Of a stretch of 32,964 nucleotides of DNA, positions 1 to 8,064 are shown in pieces (the stretch's first letter is position 1; each line of letters begins with the position of its first letter). Source of the stretch: Patescibacteria group bacterium (GTDB taxonomy: Bacteria; Patescibacteriota; Minisyncoccia; Phycocordibacterales; Phycocordibacteraceae); assembly GCA_018971265.1 (NCBI GenBank), contig JAGXBE010000004.1:1-32964 (forward strand), written 5' to 3'. The position numbers and the translations under genes are program-made. The notes below the pieces were generated by a model, which worked only from the letters and a program-made list of their open reading frames with translations, was not told where the DNA came from and searched no databases.

Positions 1-782
1 GCCGCCTCCGCGTGTGCACTGTCGCATTCGACCCATGCGACCCCGCCCGGAGTAAGGCGCTGCGGCAGCTCCTCTGCAATACGGCTGATGAGGGAGAGCC
101 CATCCGTGCCCGCGCGGAGCGCAAGTGCGGGCTCATAGCCAGTAACGCTTTCGGGAAGCATGCGGTTTTCAGGAACATAAGGCGGATTTGTGGCGATAAC
201 ATCGAATTTCATGTCACCGAAAGGGGCGAAAAGGTCGCCGATGCGAATGTCCGCGCGCCCCGTTAGAGACAAGGCGTCTCCGACGCCTGGCCCGCTTGCA
301 GCGGGCGTCTCTAACGGGGCGCGCGCCGCATCAAGACCATTCTCGCGAATATTCTTTCGTATCGTCGCATCATGTGCAGGGTCGAGTTCGCCGAAATACA
401 CGCGAGCTTCCGGCAGTCGTGCAAGCGCCGCGCAGCCGACAGCACCCGATCCTGCGCACAAATCTAGAAATCGGAAATGCCCCGCGCCTTTCGCAAATGT
501 CCCCGGACTTTCTCGCTGCGCTCGGCCAGACCGTTCGCTCACGGCGCGGAGCATTTCCTCCGTCCACCACTCCGTTTCAGGGCGGGGAATAAGCGGCCGC
601 GAGTCGAGATGGATTTTCAAGCCGAGGAATGGTTGCCAGCCGATGACATACGCCACCGGCTCACCTCCCGCATCGGGACACCCGACGGGGTGCTGAGTAA
701 GTCGGTGCCTATCCGCCTCAAATTCCGACGTTTTCTTCCCAGCGTACTTTTCTTTTAAGAGCCGCTCCTCGTCTTTCGTCAT
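1..782 (-). CDS. prmC: Peptide chain release factor N5-glutamine methyltransferase PrmC (3' end outside the window)
   Basis: PrmC methylates the Gln of the GGQ motif in release factors RF1/RF2, using S-adenosylmethionine, in the cytoplasm. Reading the minus strand from the ATG at 782 gives one open frame of about 260 codons that runs off the window edge without a stop. It contains IPRPETEWW (family consensus IPRPETE), the SAM-binding LDLCAGSGAVGCAAL, a GELDPA acidic-loop segment and the signature catalytic ATNPPYVPENR. The C-terminal end is missing. The frame contains about 22 extra residues between the SAM-binding acidic segment and the IGDLF strand, encoded by a perfect palindromic element at 252-325. 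It is transcribed away from the RNA-binding protein gene's terminator. Family assignment is very secure. The effect of the insertion on activity is unknown. Confidence 0.93.
   Translation of the reverse strand, partial: MTKDEERLLKEKYAGKKTSEFEADRHRLTQHPVGCPDAGGEPVAYVIGWQPFLGLKIHLDSRPLIPRPETEWWTEEMLRAVSERSGRAQRESPGTFAKGAGHFRFLDLCAGSGAVGCAALARLPEARVYFGELDPAHDATIRKNIRENGLDAARAPLETPAASGPGVGDALSLTGRADIRIGDLFAPFGDMKFDVIATNPPYVPENRMLPESVTGYEPALALRAGTDGLSLISRIAEELPQRLTPGGVAWVECDSAHAEA
252..325. repeat. Cloverleaf-like palindromic element inside prmC
   Basis: A perfect 19-nt inverted repeat (252-270 with 307-325, arm sequence CGCGCGCCCCGTTAGAGAC) encloses two further perfect hairpins, each with a 7-bp stem and 3-nt loop (272-288 and 290-306). 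The whole 74-nt unit folds as a three-way junction on either strand. It lies inside the prmC reading frame without breaking it and encodes extra residues absent from the family's usual spacing. No second copy is visible in this window. The behaviour resembles Rickettsia palindromic elements, which insert in frame into coding genes, but I see no sequence relation to them. Confidence 0.85.
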
Positions 783-804
783 GTAAAGAACGCTACCATA
801 TAAC

Positions 805-835
805 AAAATCGCCCGCGCAGAGCGCGGGCGATTTT
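805..835 (-). terminator. Rho-independent terminator of the RRM protein gene
   Basis: A perfect 14-bp inverted repeat (805-818 and 822-835, loop AGA) is GC-rich with AAAA/TTTT edges. On the minus strand the stem is followed by TTTTGTTA. It lies 17 nt past the stop of the RNA-binding protein gene and just before the prmC start, so it separates the two transcripts. Confidence 0.85.
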
Positions 836-851
836 GGTTCCGGCGAGGGAA

Positions 852-1205
852 TTAATATCCGCGATTGTAGTCGCCGCCGAAGCCACCGCGATCACCGCCT
901 CCGAAACCGCCTTCGCGGCGCGGAGGACGATCACCTTGCGGGCGGGCAAAAGAGACCGAGAGCGTGCGCCCATCCATCTCCTTGCCATCCCAACGATCGA
1001 TGGCCGCCTGGGCCTCCGCTTCGGAGGCCATCTCGACGAAGCCGAAGCCGCGCGAGCGGCCTGTCATACGGTCGCTAATGATGCTCGCGGAAACAACCGA
1101 ACCGGCCTCACCAAAGGCCTTCTTCAAGTCATCCTCCGTCGAACGATAGGGAATGCCGCCTACGTAAAGCTTGTTTCCCTGCACTGACTGCTGCTGATTA
1201 TCCAT
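852..1205 (-). CDS. RRM-domain RNA-binding protein, glycine-rich tail
   Basis: A small single-RRM RNA-binding protein of 117 residues, of the cyanobacterial/CPR Rbp type. Such proteins bind single-stranded RNA and are often cold or stress regulated. The RRM spans about residues 10-90: RNP2 is KLYVGGIPY and RNP1 is RSRGFGFVEM, both with the aromatic residues that stack on RNA. The tail is Gly/Arg-rich (GGFGGGDRGGFGG), typical of this family. The frame stays open upstream to 1397, but the ATG at 1205 is preferred: it begins MDNQQQ directly before the RRM and has a TTAGAT -10-like box exactly 6 nt upstream (1212-1217), the leaderless arrangement seen elsewhere here. A strong terminator follows at 805-835. 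Confidence 0.93.
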   Translation of the reverse strand: MDNQQQSVQGNKLYVGGIPYRSTEDDLKKAFGEAGSVVSASIISDRMTGRSRGFGFVEMASEAEAQAAIDRWDGKEMDGRTLSVSFARPQGDRPPRREGGFGGGDRGGFGGDYNRGY

Positions 1206-1503
1206 GTGTAGATCTAAACCGGTTAATCTCGCCGAAACTGAAAACTTTGCTTGCTCTTTTAGAGTGCGAAGCTCGAATACTCTGCGAGTTTCAGCAGTAT
1301 GACAGAAATATGCGAAGGCCGCAAGAAGCGCTGGGGATAGTGCGGGGAGCGTGGTTGCGTACCACTTGGCACGGAATCCATTTTTATAACAAAACAATAC
1401 TATCCACAGCCATTAAATCCGGAGAAACACAGAAGGATGTTTCTCGGGATGGTTCTCGTTCTTTTAATCAAGCGCAGTGGCTTGACCTTGCGACGACAGC
1501 TTC
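1206..1503. other. Intergenic stretch, no supported gene
   Basis: About 300 nt between the RRM gene and the 30-residue peptide gene. Open frames exist on both strands, but none has a convincing start signal, codon pattern or recognisable domain. It probably holds upstream promoter sequence of the RRM gene. One near match to a DnaA box (8 of 9 bases, at about 1399-1407) stands alone, so I do not read it as an origin. Confidence 0.4.
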
Positions 1504-1596
1504 CTAGTGCGTGCTGGACATGAAGGCAGGGAAAAAGAGTCCGATCATGCCGAGCGCCAAAAGTGCGACGATGATTATGGCAAAAACGCGTTTCAT
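1504..1596 (-). CDS. 30-residue single-span membrane peptide
   Basis: This short gene starts MKRVFAIIIVALLALG, runs as one hydrophobic span (about residues 4-25) and ends MSSTH. Two basic residues precede the span, so the N-terminus is probably cytoplasmic, as in a membrane anchor or a lone signal-anchor. Start support is good for such a small gene: an extended -10, TGGTATCCT, has its hexamer at 1603-1608, leaving exactly 6 nt to the ATG, the same geometry as panD and the helicase gene. It is not part of the DoxX gene. Function is unknown. Confidence 0.5.
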   Translation of the reverse strand: MKRVFAIIIVALLALGMIGLFFPAFMSSTH

Positions 1597-1628
1597 AGAG
1601 CGAGGATACCAGAAATCTCGCAAGTGCG

Positions 1629-2702
1629 TTAGAGCACCGGTTCGCGGCCGCCCCGCTTGAAGAAGCGTCCCTCAAGGCTGTACTTGTCGTATCCGTAGAA
1701 GATGAAGGCGATGGGGATGCCGATAAGGACAACGTGCGGCCAGACCGCTTCGCCGAAGTAGAGGAGCGAGAGCGAAAGCCAGAAAAGGAGGAAGAGAGAA
1801 GTGAATCGTATTTCGATTCCGAGAATAAAGAACGCAGCGATGAGTATCTCGACTATCGCCGCACCGAGCACGAGAAAGTGCGGCTCAAAGCCGAATACCT
1901 GCGCGAGACTGCTTGTGTGCCCGGCAAGCGGGAGACTCGCCACCATGAGTGCAAGGTTGTTGTAAAGAATCTTTGCATAGAAGGAGGCGTAAAAAAGCGA
2001 GATGCCGAAAGTGATGCGGAGGACGAGGAACGCATAAGGTGTAAACCTCTTCTTGACGCGGCGGAGCCATCCGGGCAATCGCTCTGCATCGTGGTGCTTG
2101 TTGTGGAAGGAGAGCTGGTGCGCGCCGAGAATAAGGAGCAAAATGAGCTCGCCGAGATAGTTGGCATAGGTAAGCATGTAGATGCCGTGCGCCCATAGTT
2201 CAATGCCGAAGAAGGAGAACGCGACGAGCGCAGCGATACGCGCATAAAAACCGAACGTAATCATGAGACCGGCGATGAGGAGGAGAGCGGTCGCAATGCT
2301 CGTGTAAGCGCCGAAGGTCGCCGAAAGCGGGAGTTCCGGTCCGAAGAGCGCCTGGTGATAGCTTGCGGCAATGAGAGCAATGCCTATGGTGACGCGGGTT
2401 ATGACCGGTGCATAAGGCGGCAGTTTTGCGAGAAAGGGACCGAAGAGTCGTTCAAGCCGTCTCGAGATAGAGACGAAAAAGACGATGAAGATGAGCAGCG
2501 CCGCGATAAAACCCCAGAACAAGAATTGATTCAAGTTGGCGAAAATCGTCTGCCACTCGGAAAATGCCGGCATCTGGAGTGCGCGCCGTATAGCGTCCTG
2601 CGGAAGCACGTACACCTCGTGCGCGAAGGCGGATGCGGGTGCCAAGAGTGCGACGAAAAACGCGAGCGTGCGGAGGAGGGAAGAGCGCATCGTTCTTTCC
2701 AT
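1629..2702 (-). CDS. DoxX/DoxD-like integral membrane protein with signal peptide
   Basis: A 357-residue inner-membrane protein. It has an N-terminal signal sequence (LLRTLAFFVALLAPASAFAH, cleavage likely after AFA), a short periplasmic segment and then about eight to nine hydrophobic helices. Two halves each carry the DoxX-like pattern of a four-helix unit with a conserved Arg (VITRVTIGIALIAASYHQALFG and VLRITFGISLFYASFYAK, quoted separately). DoxX-family proteins are poorly defined; some are quinone- or redox-linked. It follows the GlcD-like oxidase with a 4-nt gap and is probably co-transcribed with it, which fits a membrane redox partner, but that is inference. An internal ATG at 2690 gives a cleaner signal peptide (MRSSLL) and has TGATACAAT upstream, so it may be the true start. 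Confidence 0.75.
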   Translation of the reverse strand: MERTMRSSLLRTLAFFVALLAPASAFAHEVYVLPQDAIRRALQMPAFSEWQTIFANLNQFLFWGFIAALLIFIVFFVSISRRLERLFGPFLAKLPPYAPVITRVTIGIALIAASYHQALFGPELPLSATFGAYTSIATALLLIAGLMITFGFYARIAALVAFSFFGIELWAHGIYMLTYANYLGELILLLILGAHQLSFHNKHHDAERLPGWLRRVKKRFTPYAFLVLRITFGISLFYASFYAKILYNNLALMVASLPLAGHTSSLAQVFGFEPHFLVLGAAIVEILIAAFFILGIEIRFTSLFLLFWLSLSLLYFGEAVWPHVVLIGIPIAFIFYGYDKYSLEGRFFKRGGREPVL

Positions 2703-2706
2703 TGTA

Positions 2707-4365
2707 TCATCCGGTAATCATGTCTCTCTTAATATCGGCGAAACCCCCACCGACTTTTTTCCCGGGGTTGAATATGTTCTGCGGATCGAAAATCTCTTTC
2801 GTTTCCGCAAAAAGCGCGACCATCTCCGGTCCGAAGAGCATCGGGAGGTATGGGGTGCGGATGATTCCGTCGTTGTGCTCGCCCGTGGTCGTGCCGCCCT
2901 CCTGTATCACAAGCTCGTAGACCTTCGGTGCGAGCTCGAGAATAACGTTTCGGTTTTCTTCTTTGGAGAGGTCCATGAGCGGGATGATGTGGAAATTGCC
3001 GTTGCCGATGTGGCCGGCGATAGTGTAAATGAAGTGTGATTTGTATTCATCAAGAAGCGCGTTCAATTTCGGCAGGAATTCCGGATAACTTGCGGGGGGA
3101 ACGACAAAGTCGTCAATGAAGGGCGATGCGTACCTACCGTGGAGATTCTTGCGCAAGAGCGAAAAGCTCTCGCGGCGTATAATCCAGTACTTCTCGGATT
3201 CTTTCTCATTCTTCTCTATCCTCGTCTGCACATGGAGGTCGGCGAGAGCCTTTTTCGCCGCGAGCGCTTTCCGATCCGCCTCGGCCACCGTGTCCTCGGC
3301 GAATTCCGCCATAAGGATCATCTTCGGCACGCCGCCGGTTGCGATCATCGCCGCCTCGGCTACGAAACTGATGCCGAGCCGAGCCGCCTTGGCAAAACCC
3401 ATCTGCAGGAGCATCTCGGGGAGGAACTTCACTGCGAGCTCGAACGTGTGATTGTCATAGGATTCGAACGATTCCGGGTCCTGAAGAAGCACGCGCCGTA
3501 CTATCTCTGGAAGAATGTCGAGATCGTAGAGGAAAATGACGAGCATTGCGCGATGCTCCTTCGGCTTCACGAGGGCGAGCTTTGCCTTCGTCCAGAGCGC
3601 GAGCGTTCCCTGCGAGCCGCAGACGAGCTTCGCGAGATTAAACGTGCCTGCCGCGTCGTCGCGCACACTCCAGAGCGCATAACCGGCTGAATTCTTCGAT
3701 ACTTTCGGTTTGTGCGCGCGAATAAGAGCAGCATTCTCAAGAAGAAGCGCGTCCATGGCACGGTAAATGCGGCCCTCAAACGTTTCAAGCTTCTTCTTTT
3801 TCGCGAGTTCCGGCAAAGTGAGCGACTTGAAGGTGCACTGCGAGCCATCGGAGAGGACCACATCGAGTTCTTCGACGTATTTCTCAGTTTTGCCGTACTT
3901 GAGGGTGCGTTCGCCGCCAGAATTATTCGCGATTATGCCGCCCATAGCTGCCAATTCGCGGCTCGCCGGGTAGGAGGGGAGGATGAGCCCTTTCGCAAGC
4001 GTCGCTTTCTCGAAATCACGGTAGTAGACCCCGGGTTCGGTGACGGCATAATCGTCACCCACTTCAAGCAGGTGGTTCATGTGCTCCGTAAAGGAGATCA
4101 CCACGCCGTCCGTGAGTGGGCCGCCGGACATATCGGTTCCCGCGGCGCGCGCCGCAAGAGCGACAGATGCGCCGCCGTCTGCGGCGGCGCGAACTTCTTT
4201 TACTGCCGCACTCACGTCGTCTGCGTTTTTTGGATACACGACGAGTTCCGGCATCCGCATGAAGAGGGAAGTATCGCGGCTCGCTGCTTTGCGCGCGAGC
4301 ACATCGTCCGTCACTTCGCCCCGCAGGGCGCGCTTGAGCACAGTCTTCAAGTCGCCAATATTCAT
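2707..4365 (-). CDS. FAD-linked oxidase, GlcD / D-lactate dehydrogenase type
   Basis: A 552-residue flavoprotein of the FAD-binding oxidase/transferase type 4 family (glycolate oxidase GlcD, D-lactate dehydrogenase). The N-terminal PCMH-type FAD domain (about 35-215) has GGASVALAARAAGTDMSGG and AAMGGIIANNSGGERTLKYG, the pyrophosphate-binding parts. The C-terminal cap domain has GHIGNGNFH and TTTGEHNDGI, matching the GHxGDGN(L/F)H and GEHG motifs. It would oxidise a 2-hydroxy acid such as D-lactate, passing electrons to the membrane; the substrate cannot be read from sequence. The ATG at 4365 has TATACT 7 nt upstream (minus strand, 4373-4378), a leaderless promoter. The DoxX-like membrane gene follows directly. 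Confidence 0.9.
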   Translation of the reverse strand: MNIGDLKTVLKRALRGEVTDDVLARKAASRDTSLFMRMPELVVYPKNADDVSAAVKEVRAAADGGASVALAARAAGTDMSGGPLTDGVVISFTEHMNHLLEVGDDYAVTEPGVYYRDFEKATLAKGLILPSYPASRELAAMGGIIANNSGGERTLKYGKTEKYVEELDVVLSDGSQCTFKSLTLPELAKKKKLETFEGRIYRAMDALLLENAALIRAHKPKVSKNSAGYALWSVRDDAAGTFNLAKLVCGSQGTLALWTKAKLALVKPKEHRAMLVIFLYDLDILPEIVRRVLLQDPESFESYDNHTFELAVKFLPEMLLQMGFAKAARLGISFVAEAAMIATGGVPKMILMAEFAEDTVAEADRKALAAKKALADLHVQTRIEKNEKESEKYWIIRRESFSLLRKNLHGRYASPFIDDFVVPPASYPEFLPKLNALLDEYKSHFIYTIAGHIGNGNFHIIPLMDLSKEENRNVILELAPKVYELVIQEGGTTTGEHNDGIIRTPYLPMLFGPEMVALFAETKEIFDPQNIFNPGKKVGGGFADIKRDMITG

Positions 4366-4372
4366 CGAATAC

Positions 4373-4378
4373 AGTATA
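4373..4378 (-). promoter_or_regulatory. Leaderless -10 (TATACT) of the GlcD-like gene
   Basis: TATACT on the minus strand ends 7 nt before the ATG at 4365, which places the start codon at or next to the expected transcription start. The upstream neighbour is divergent, so this short gap must hold promoters for both strands. Confidence 0.6.
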
Positions 4379-4399
4379 CCCCCACATGAGACGTCTTAG

Positions 4400-4408
4400 T
4401 GCTACCAT
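4400..4408 (+). promoter_or_regulatory. Extended -10 (TGCTACCAT) of the LCAT-like gene
   Basis: A TG-extended -10-like box 7 nt before the ATG at 4416. It decides among three in-frame ATGs (4386, 4407, 4416): the first two lie upstream of or inside the box. Confidence 0.45.
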
Positions 4409-4415
4409 GGAGACA

Positions 4416-7400
4416 ATGCGCGCTCGCTCGCTCATTGGGCTGTTCTCTGTTGCCACGTCATTTTGCGTGCCAGCGTTTGTCCATGCCTCTACCATCTGGA
4501 GTTCTGCCGCAATTCACCCTGACGAAGTTCTCGTCTACACCCCAAGTTTAACCAACCCTTGGTATGGCGGAACTTCAACTTCAAGCATTATTCAGATAGG
4601 AACATGGAGCCAGCCAGATTTCACTACCGATGCAAGTACCACCATCCATATCTGGGCGCGCTGGAATGGGCAGGTGAGTCCGGTGCTCGATATTCTCATG
4701 GCCGCAACCGATCCGGCGACCAATCCATATGACACAAATCAAAACATAATCCAGCATCCGAATGGTGACATCTATCGACTCAATGTATACGCCACTTCCT
4801 CACTGCAGGAATACGTACTCCCCACAATCCCCGCTAAAACTCTCAGTACCGGCGATGCGGTTAATTTTTGGGTATGGTTCTACCCTTCGTGGGCGGCATA
4901 CGGAGCGGATCATTGGCTCGGTTCAAATGGTACGCTGCCCTATGTAGAAATATGCGAAGTGCAGTGTACCGGCAACGACTCGTCTCCTTCAATTGTCATT
5001 CTCGGTAATGCAACCACGACTGTTGAATTCGGTTCCGCTTTTATCGACCCTGGTGCCACAGCACATGACAGCATTGACGGAGACATTACGAGTGCGGTTC
5101 AGGTCACAGGATCTGTAAATACCGATACTCTAGGCACCACCACTCTTACATATTCGGTCACCAACTCGCGCGGACTTACCTCATCAGCATCGCGTACGGT
5201 TGTCGTCGCATGTACGCATAACTGTGTTTCAAGCGTTCTTTTCCTGCCAGGCATCGAGGGGAGTCGGTTGTATGAGAGTACCGGCTGCGGTAAGTCGGCC
5301 GAGGAGAAATTGTGGGAGCCGTATGATGGATTGTGGAGTGCCGCGTGGGGTGCTGGAGATAAAAAGGTGGCTGACCTTTCACTCAATTCGAACGGAGAAA
5401 GCTCATGTTCAGATATTTATACGAAGGAAGGAGACATCCTTGACTCGGCCGGCGGCGGCAACATCTACCGATCGTTCATCGACGAGATGAACGCCCTCAA
5501 GTCAGGCGGCACGATTAATGACTGGAATCCGGTCGCGTATGATTGGCGCCTCTCGCTTCCCGATCTGCTCACCAGGGGCGTCGAGCGCAATGGCAAGATT
5601 TACTATGAAGAGGCGACGGATACGCCTTATATTGAGCAGACGCTTCGCCAACTCGCGGCAAGCTCGAAGACGGGCAAGGTCACCATCGTCGCACACAGCA
5701 ACGGCGGTCTCGTCGCCAAGGCGCTCATGCAAAAACTCGGCGCGACTACGACGGCAGAACTCGTCGACAAGGTCATTATGGTTGCGGTACCGCAGAGCGG
5801 CGCGCCTTACGCCGTCGGCGCATTGCTCGTGGGAGATAATGCCGGCATTTATTCGCACGGCATTCAGATTGTCTCAAACCAGGCGGCTCGCACCTTCTCC
5901 CAGAACTCGCCGATGGCGTACCACCTGCTCCCATCCCAGACCTATTTCGACAGTATCATGTACGACCCGGCTCATCCAGTCGCACGTTTTGAGGGCGATG
6001 GGTACGCAACCGAGCGTGCCGCGTATGGCGGCGTTATCGGGACAGAGTCCGAACTAGACGATTTCCTTCTTGCCAAGGATGGCGGACGCACACAAGCCGC
6101 TGATGGAGATCTTTCTGCAGCGAAGATATTGAATCCGGTACTCGTCAGCTACGCCACAAGCACTCACGACGCTCTCGACTCTTGGACACCTCCCGCGGGC
6201 ATTACGGTAGACCAGATCGCCGGCTGGGGAGTTGATACGGTCGCGGGTATCGACTTTTACTCGCAGCAGTCGTGGTTACTCGGCACCCAACGGCTTTATA
6301 GGCCAATTCCTATCGAAGACGGAGACGGTACCGTCCCTGTGCCAAGTGTGTTTCTGGTGACGTCGAGCACGAGCGTGAAGGATTATTGGGTGGATTTGAA
6401 TTCCTACTATAATGCTACAAAAATAAAACGCACGCATTCAGATCTGTTTGAAGTCCCCTCCCTTCAAGCTTTCATCAAGAACCTCATCGAAAATAGTACG
6501 AGTACGCTTCCGTCATATATTCAAACCACGCGGCCATTGCCCAATGACATAACGAAGAAGCTCACATACTTCCTCCATTCACCTCTCACGCTCCAGCTCA
6601 CCGATGGCTCGGGCAATGTCACGGGCATGAGCCCCGATGGCTCGGTTACCGAAAATATCCCCGGCTCGACCTATGGCGAATTCGGCGAGGTGAAGTACGT
6701 CACCCTTCCCGAAGGGAATGTGTACCAGCTCACGATGCACGGGCTTTCAAGCGGCGTGTTCTCGCTCGATATGCAGGAGAGAGCCGGCGACACCGTTACC
6801 GCCTCGAGCACCGTCGCAGATGTCCCGACAACCGCGAGCACCACGGTCACCATGATGGTACCAACCGATGTCTCGATGCTGTCGCCCATGAATGTTGATG
6901 AAAACGGAGACGGGACGATTGATAGCGTCATCACGCCGAAGCTCGGCGACACCATTGTCTTCGACAGAGTACCGCCGGAGCTACATCTGACGTTTAGCAC
7001 TACTACACAATCGCTCGCCATTACCGGCACCGACGACCAGGGCCCCGTAACACTTACCTCTACTACCGCACAGCCGGCCCGCTTTGTGAAAAAACAAAAA
7101 GGGCGCGCAGAAGACGGGCGAGACTCGCACGAAGCAGTCACGACCACCATTGCGCGCGACATGGCAGGGAACACGACCGCTGTCTCTTACACGACCGCGC
7201 TGTCGTACGAAGGCAGTCTCTCTATAGACGTGCTTTCACTCGCGTACAACGGAGCAACGACCACACTGCCCGAGACAACGCTCACATTCAACTGGGGAAG
7301 ATCGCACACCGGTGACTACAAAACTCTCGAGTCGGTCTTGCATACCGCAACGACAACCATCACTGCCCGCTATCAGTCTAAACCGGATCGAACGATTATT

Positions 7401-7541
7401 ACGACGAGTACGCAGACTGAGAAAAGGAACAGGCGCGGCGATGAAAAAGAACACCTTGTTCACGACACGCGCGAAGTTGTTCCCGGGATGGTGATACCCT
7501 ATATGACAACGGAGACGGGGAACATACTTATCAGCCACTAG
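4416..7541 (+). CDS. Very large secreted LCAT/PDAT-like alpha/beta hydrolase with Ig-like repeat domain
   Basis: A secreted or surface protein of about 1041 residues. It begins with a signal peptide (MRARSLIGLFSV...FVHA, cleavage near residue 25). An N-terminal beta-rich part is followed by a DUF5011/HYR-type bacterial Ig domain (about 185-260; VEFGSAFIDPGATAHD, then DGDITSAV). Next is a lecithin:cholesterol-acyltransferase-like hydrolase (about 275-700): the oxyanion segment FLPGIEGSRLYE, the nucleophile elbow AHSNGG with Ser428, EDGDGTVPVP with Asp635/637, and His674 in RTHSDLF, so the Ser-Asp-His triad is complete. The last about 350 residues are Thr/Ser-rich beta structure with a Ca-binding-like DENGDGTIDS. 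It likely acts on lipid esters outside the cell. The longest frame starts at 4386; 4416 is chosen from the -10 spacing. Confidence 0.88.
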   Translation: MRARSLIGLFSVATSFCVPAFVHASTIWSSAAIHPDEVLVYTPSLTNPWYGGTSTSSIIQIGTWSQPDFTTDASTTIHIWARWNGQVSPVLDILMAATDPATNPYDTNQNIIQHPNGDIYRLNVYATSSLQEYVLPTIPAKTLSTGDAVNFWVWFYPSWAAYGADHWLGSNGTLPYVEICEVQCTGNDSSPSIVILGNATTTVEFGSAFIDPGATAHDSIDGDITSAVQVTGSVNTDTLGTTTLTYSVTNSRGLTSSASRTVVVACTHNCVSSVLFLPGIEGSRLYESTGCGKSAEEKLWEPYDGLWSAAWGAGDKKVADLSLNSNGESSCSDIYTKEGDILDSAGGGNIYRSFIDEMNALKSGGTINDWNPVAYDWRLSLPDLLTRGVERNGKIYYEEATDTPYIEQTLRQLAASSKTGKVTIVAHSNGGLVAKALMQKLGATTTAELVDKVIMVAVPQSGAPYAVGALLVGDNAGIYSHGIQIVSNQAARTFSQNSPMAYHLLPSQTYFDSIMYDPAHPVARFEGDGYATERAAYGGVIGTESELDDFLLAKDGGRTQAADGDLSAAKILNPVLVSYATSTHDALDSWTPPAGITVDQIAGWGVDTVAGIDFYSQQSWLLGTQRLYRPIPIEDGDGTVPVPSVFLVTSSTSVKDYWVDLNSYYNATKIKRTHSDLFEVPSLQAFIKNLIENSTSTLPSYIQTTRPLPNDITKKLTYFLHSPLTLQLTDGSGNVTGMSPDGSVTENIPGSTYGEFGEVKYVTLPEGNVYQLTMHGLSSGVFSLDMQERAGDTVTASSTVADVPTTASTTVTMMVPTDVSMLSPMNVDENGDGTIDSVITPKLGDTIVFDRVPPELHLTFSTTTQSLAITGTDDQGPVTLTSTTAQPARFVKKQKGRAEDGRDSHEAVTTTIARDMAGNTTAVSYTTALSYEGSLSIDVLSLAYNGATTTLPETTLTFNWGRSHTGDYKTLESVLHTATTTITARYQSKPDRTIITTSTQTEKRNRRGDEKEHLVHDTREVVPGMVIPYMTTETGNILISH

Positions 7542-7549
7542 CTTCCAAA

Positions 7550-7966
7550 ATGAAAAAAAAACTTACTCAAAGTATTCCGGTAGTACTTGTGCTTCTGGTA
7601 GTCGGATTTGGGAATTTTAGTCAGTGGTGTTCTGCCGATGGCCATATCTGCAATCGGACTGTATTAGACCGGATGATTCCTTATGTGACTTACCCCCTCT
7701 ACTTCTTCGCCCTTTACCTCCTTCCCATCACCATCATCCTTGTTTTCGTCTCCAATCCTGTCTTCAAATCGTGGCTTAAGCTCGCGGTATGGGCAGTACC
7801 ACTTCTGCTTATCTTTATATCAACACAGCCGGTTGTGGGTTCATTCTTGTCGACCAATCGAGACGATACTGCGCGCCTGGCAGGAGAAATCTTCACCGTT
7901 CTCAGTTTCGTCCTCATCACTTGGAAGTACTACACCTCCCGTCGGGCGAATTCCGTGAAAGTCTGA
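7550..7966 (+). CDS. Hypothetical four-span membrane protein
   Basis: A 138-residue protein with about four hydrophobic spans: around 8-25, 44-66, 76-92 and 108-124. Two Cys lie in the first outside loop (QWCSADGHICNRT), which could form a disulfide. The C-terminus is basic (YYTSRRANSVKV). It starts 8 nt after the LCAT-like gene with no Shine-Dalgarno, so it is probably read from the same transcript. I do not recognise a family. Confidence 0.75.
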   Translation: MKKKLTQSIPVVLVLLVVGFGNFSQWCSADGHICNRTVLDRMIPYVTYPLYFFALYLLPITIILVFVSNPVFKSWLKLAVWAVPLLLIFISTQPVVGSFLSTNRDDTARLAGEIFTVLSFVLITWKYYTSRRANSVKV

Positions 7967-8049
7967 CTTTCACAAGCCGGTAACATTAGAGAGTTTGAAG
8001 AAAAAGCAATGGTGGTAGTAATAGCATCTCCCAAGATGCCATCGACAAG

Positions 8050-8058
8050 TGCTATGCT
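8050..8058 (+). promoter_or_regulatory. Extended -10 (TGCTATGCT), leaderless
   Basis: A TG-extended -10 whose hexamer 8053-8058 ends 6 nt before the ATG at 8065. It is a clear example of the leaderless layout of this genome. Confidence 0.65.
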
Positions 8059-8064
8059 TACCGC

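Noticed and set aside
1399-1407. Near-match DnaA box (CTATCCACA)
   Set aside because: A single site with one mismatch, no cluster, no AT-rich unwinding region and no dnaA or dnaN nearby.
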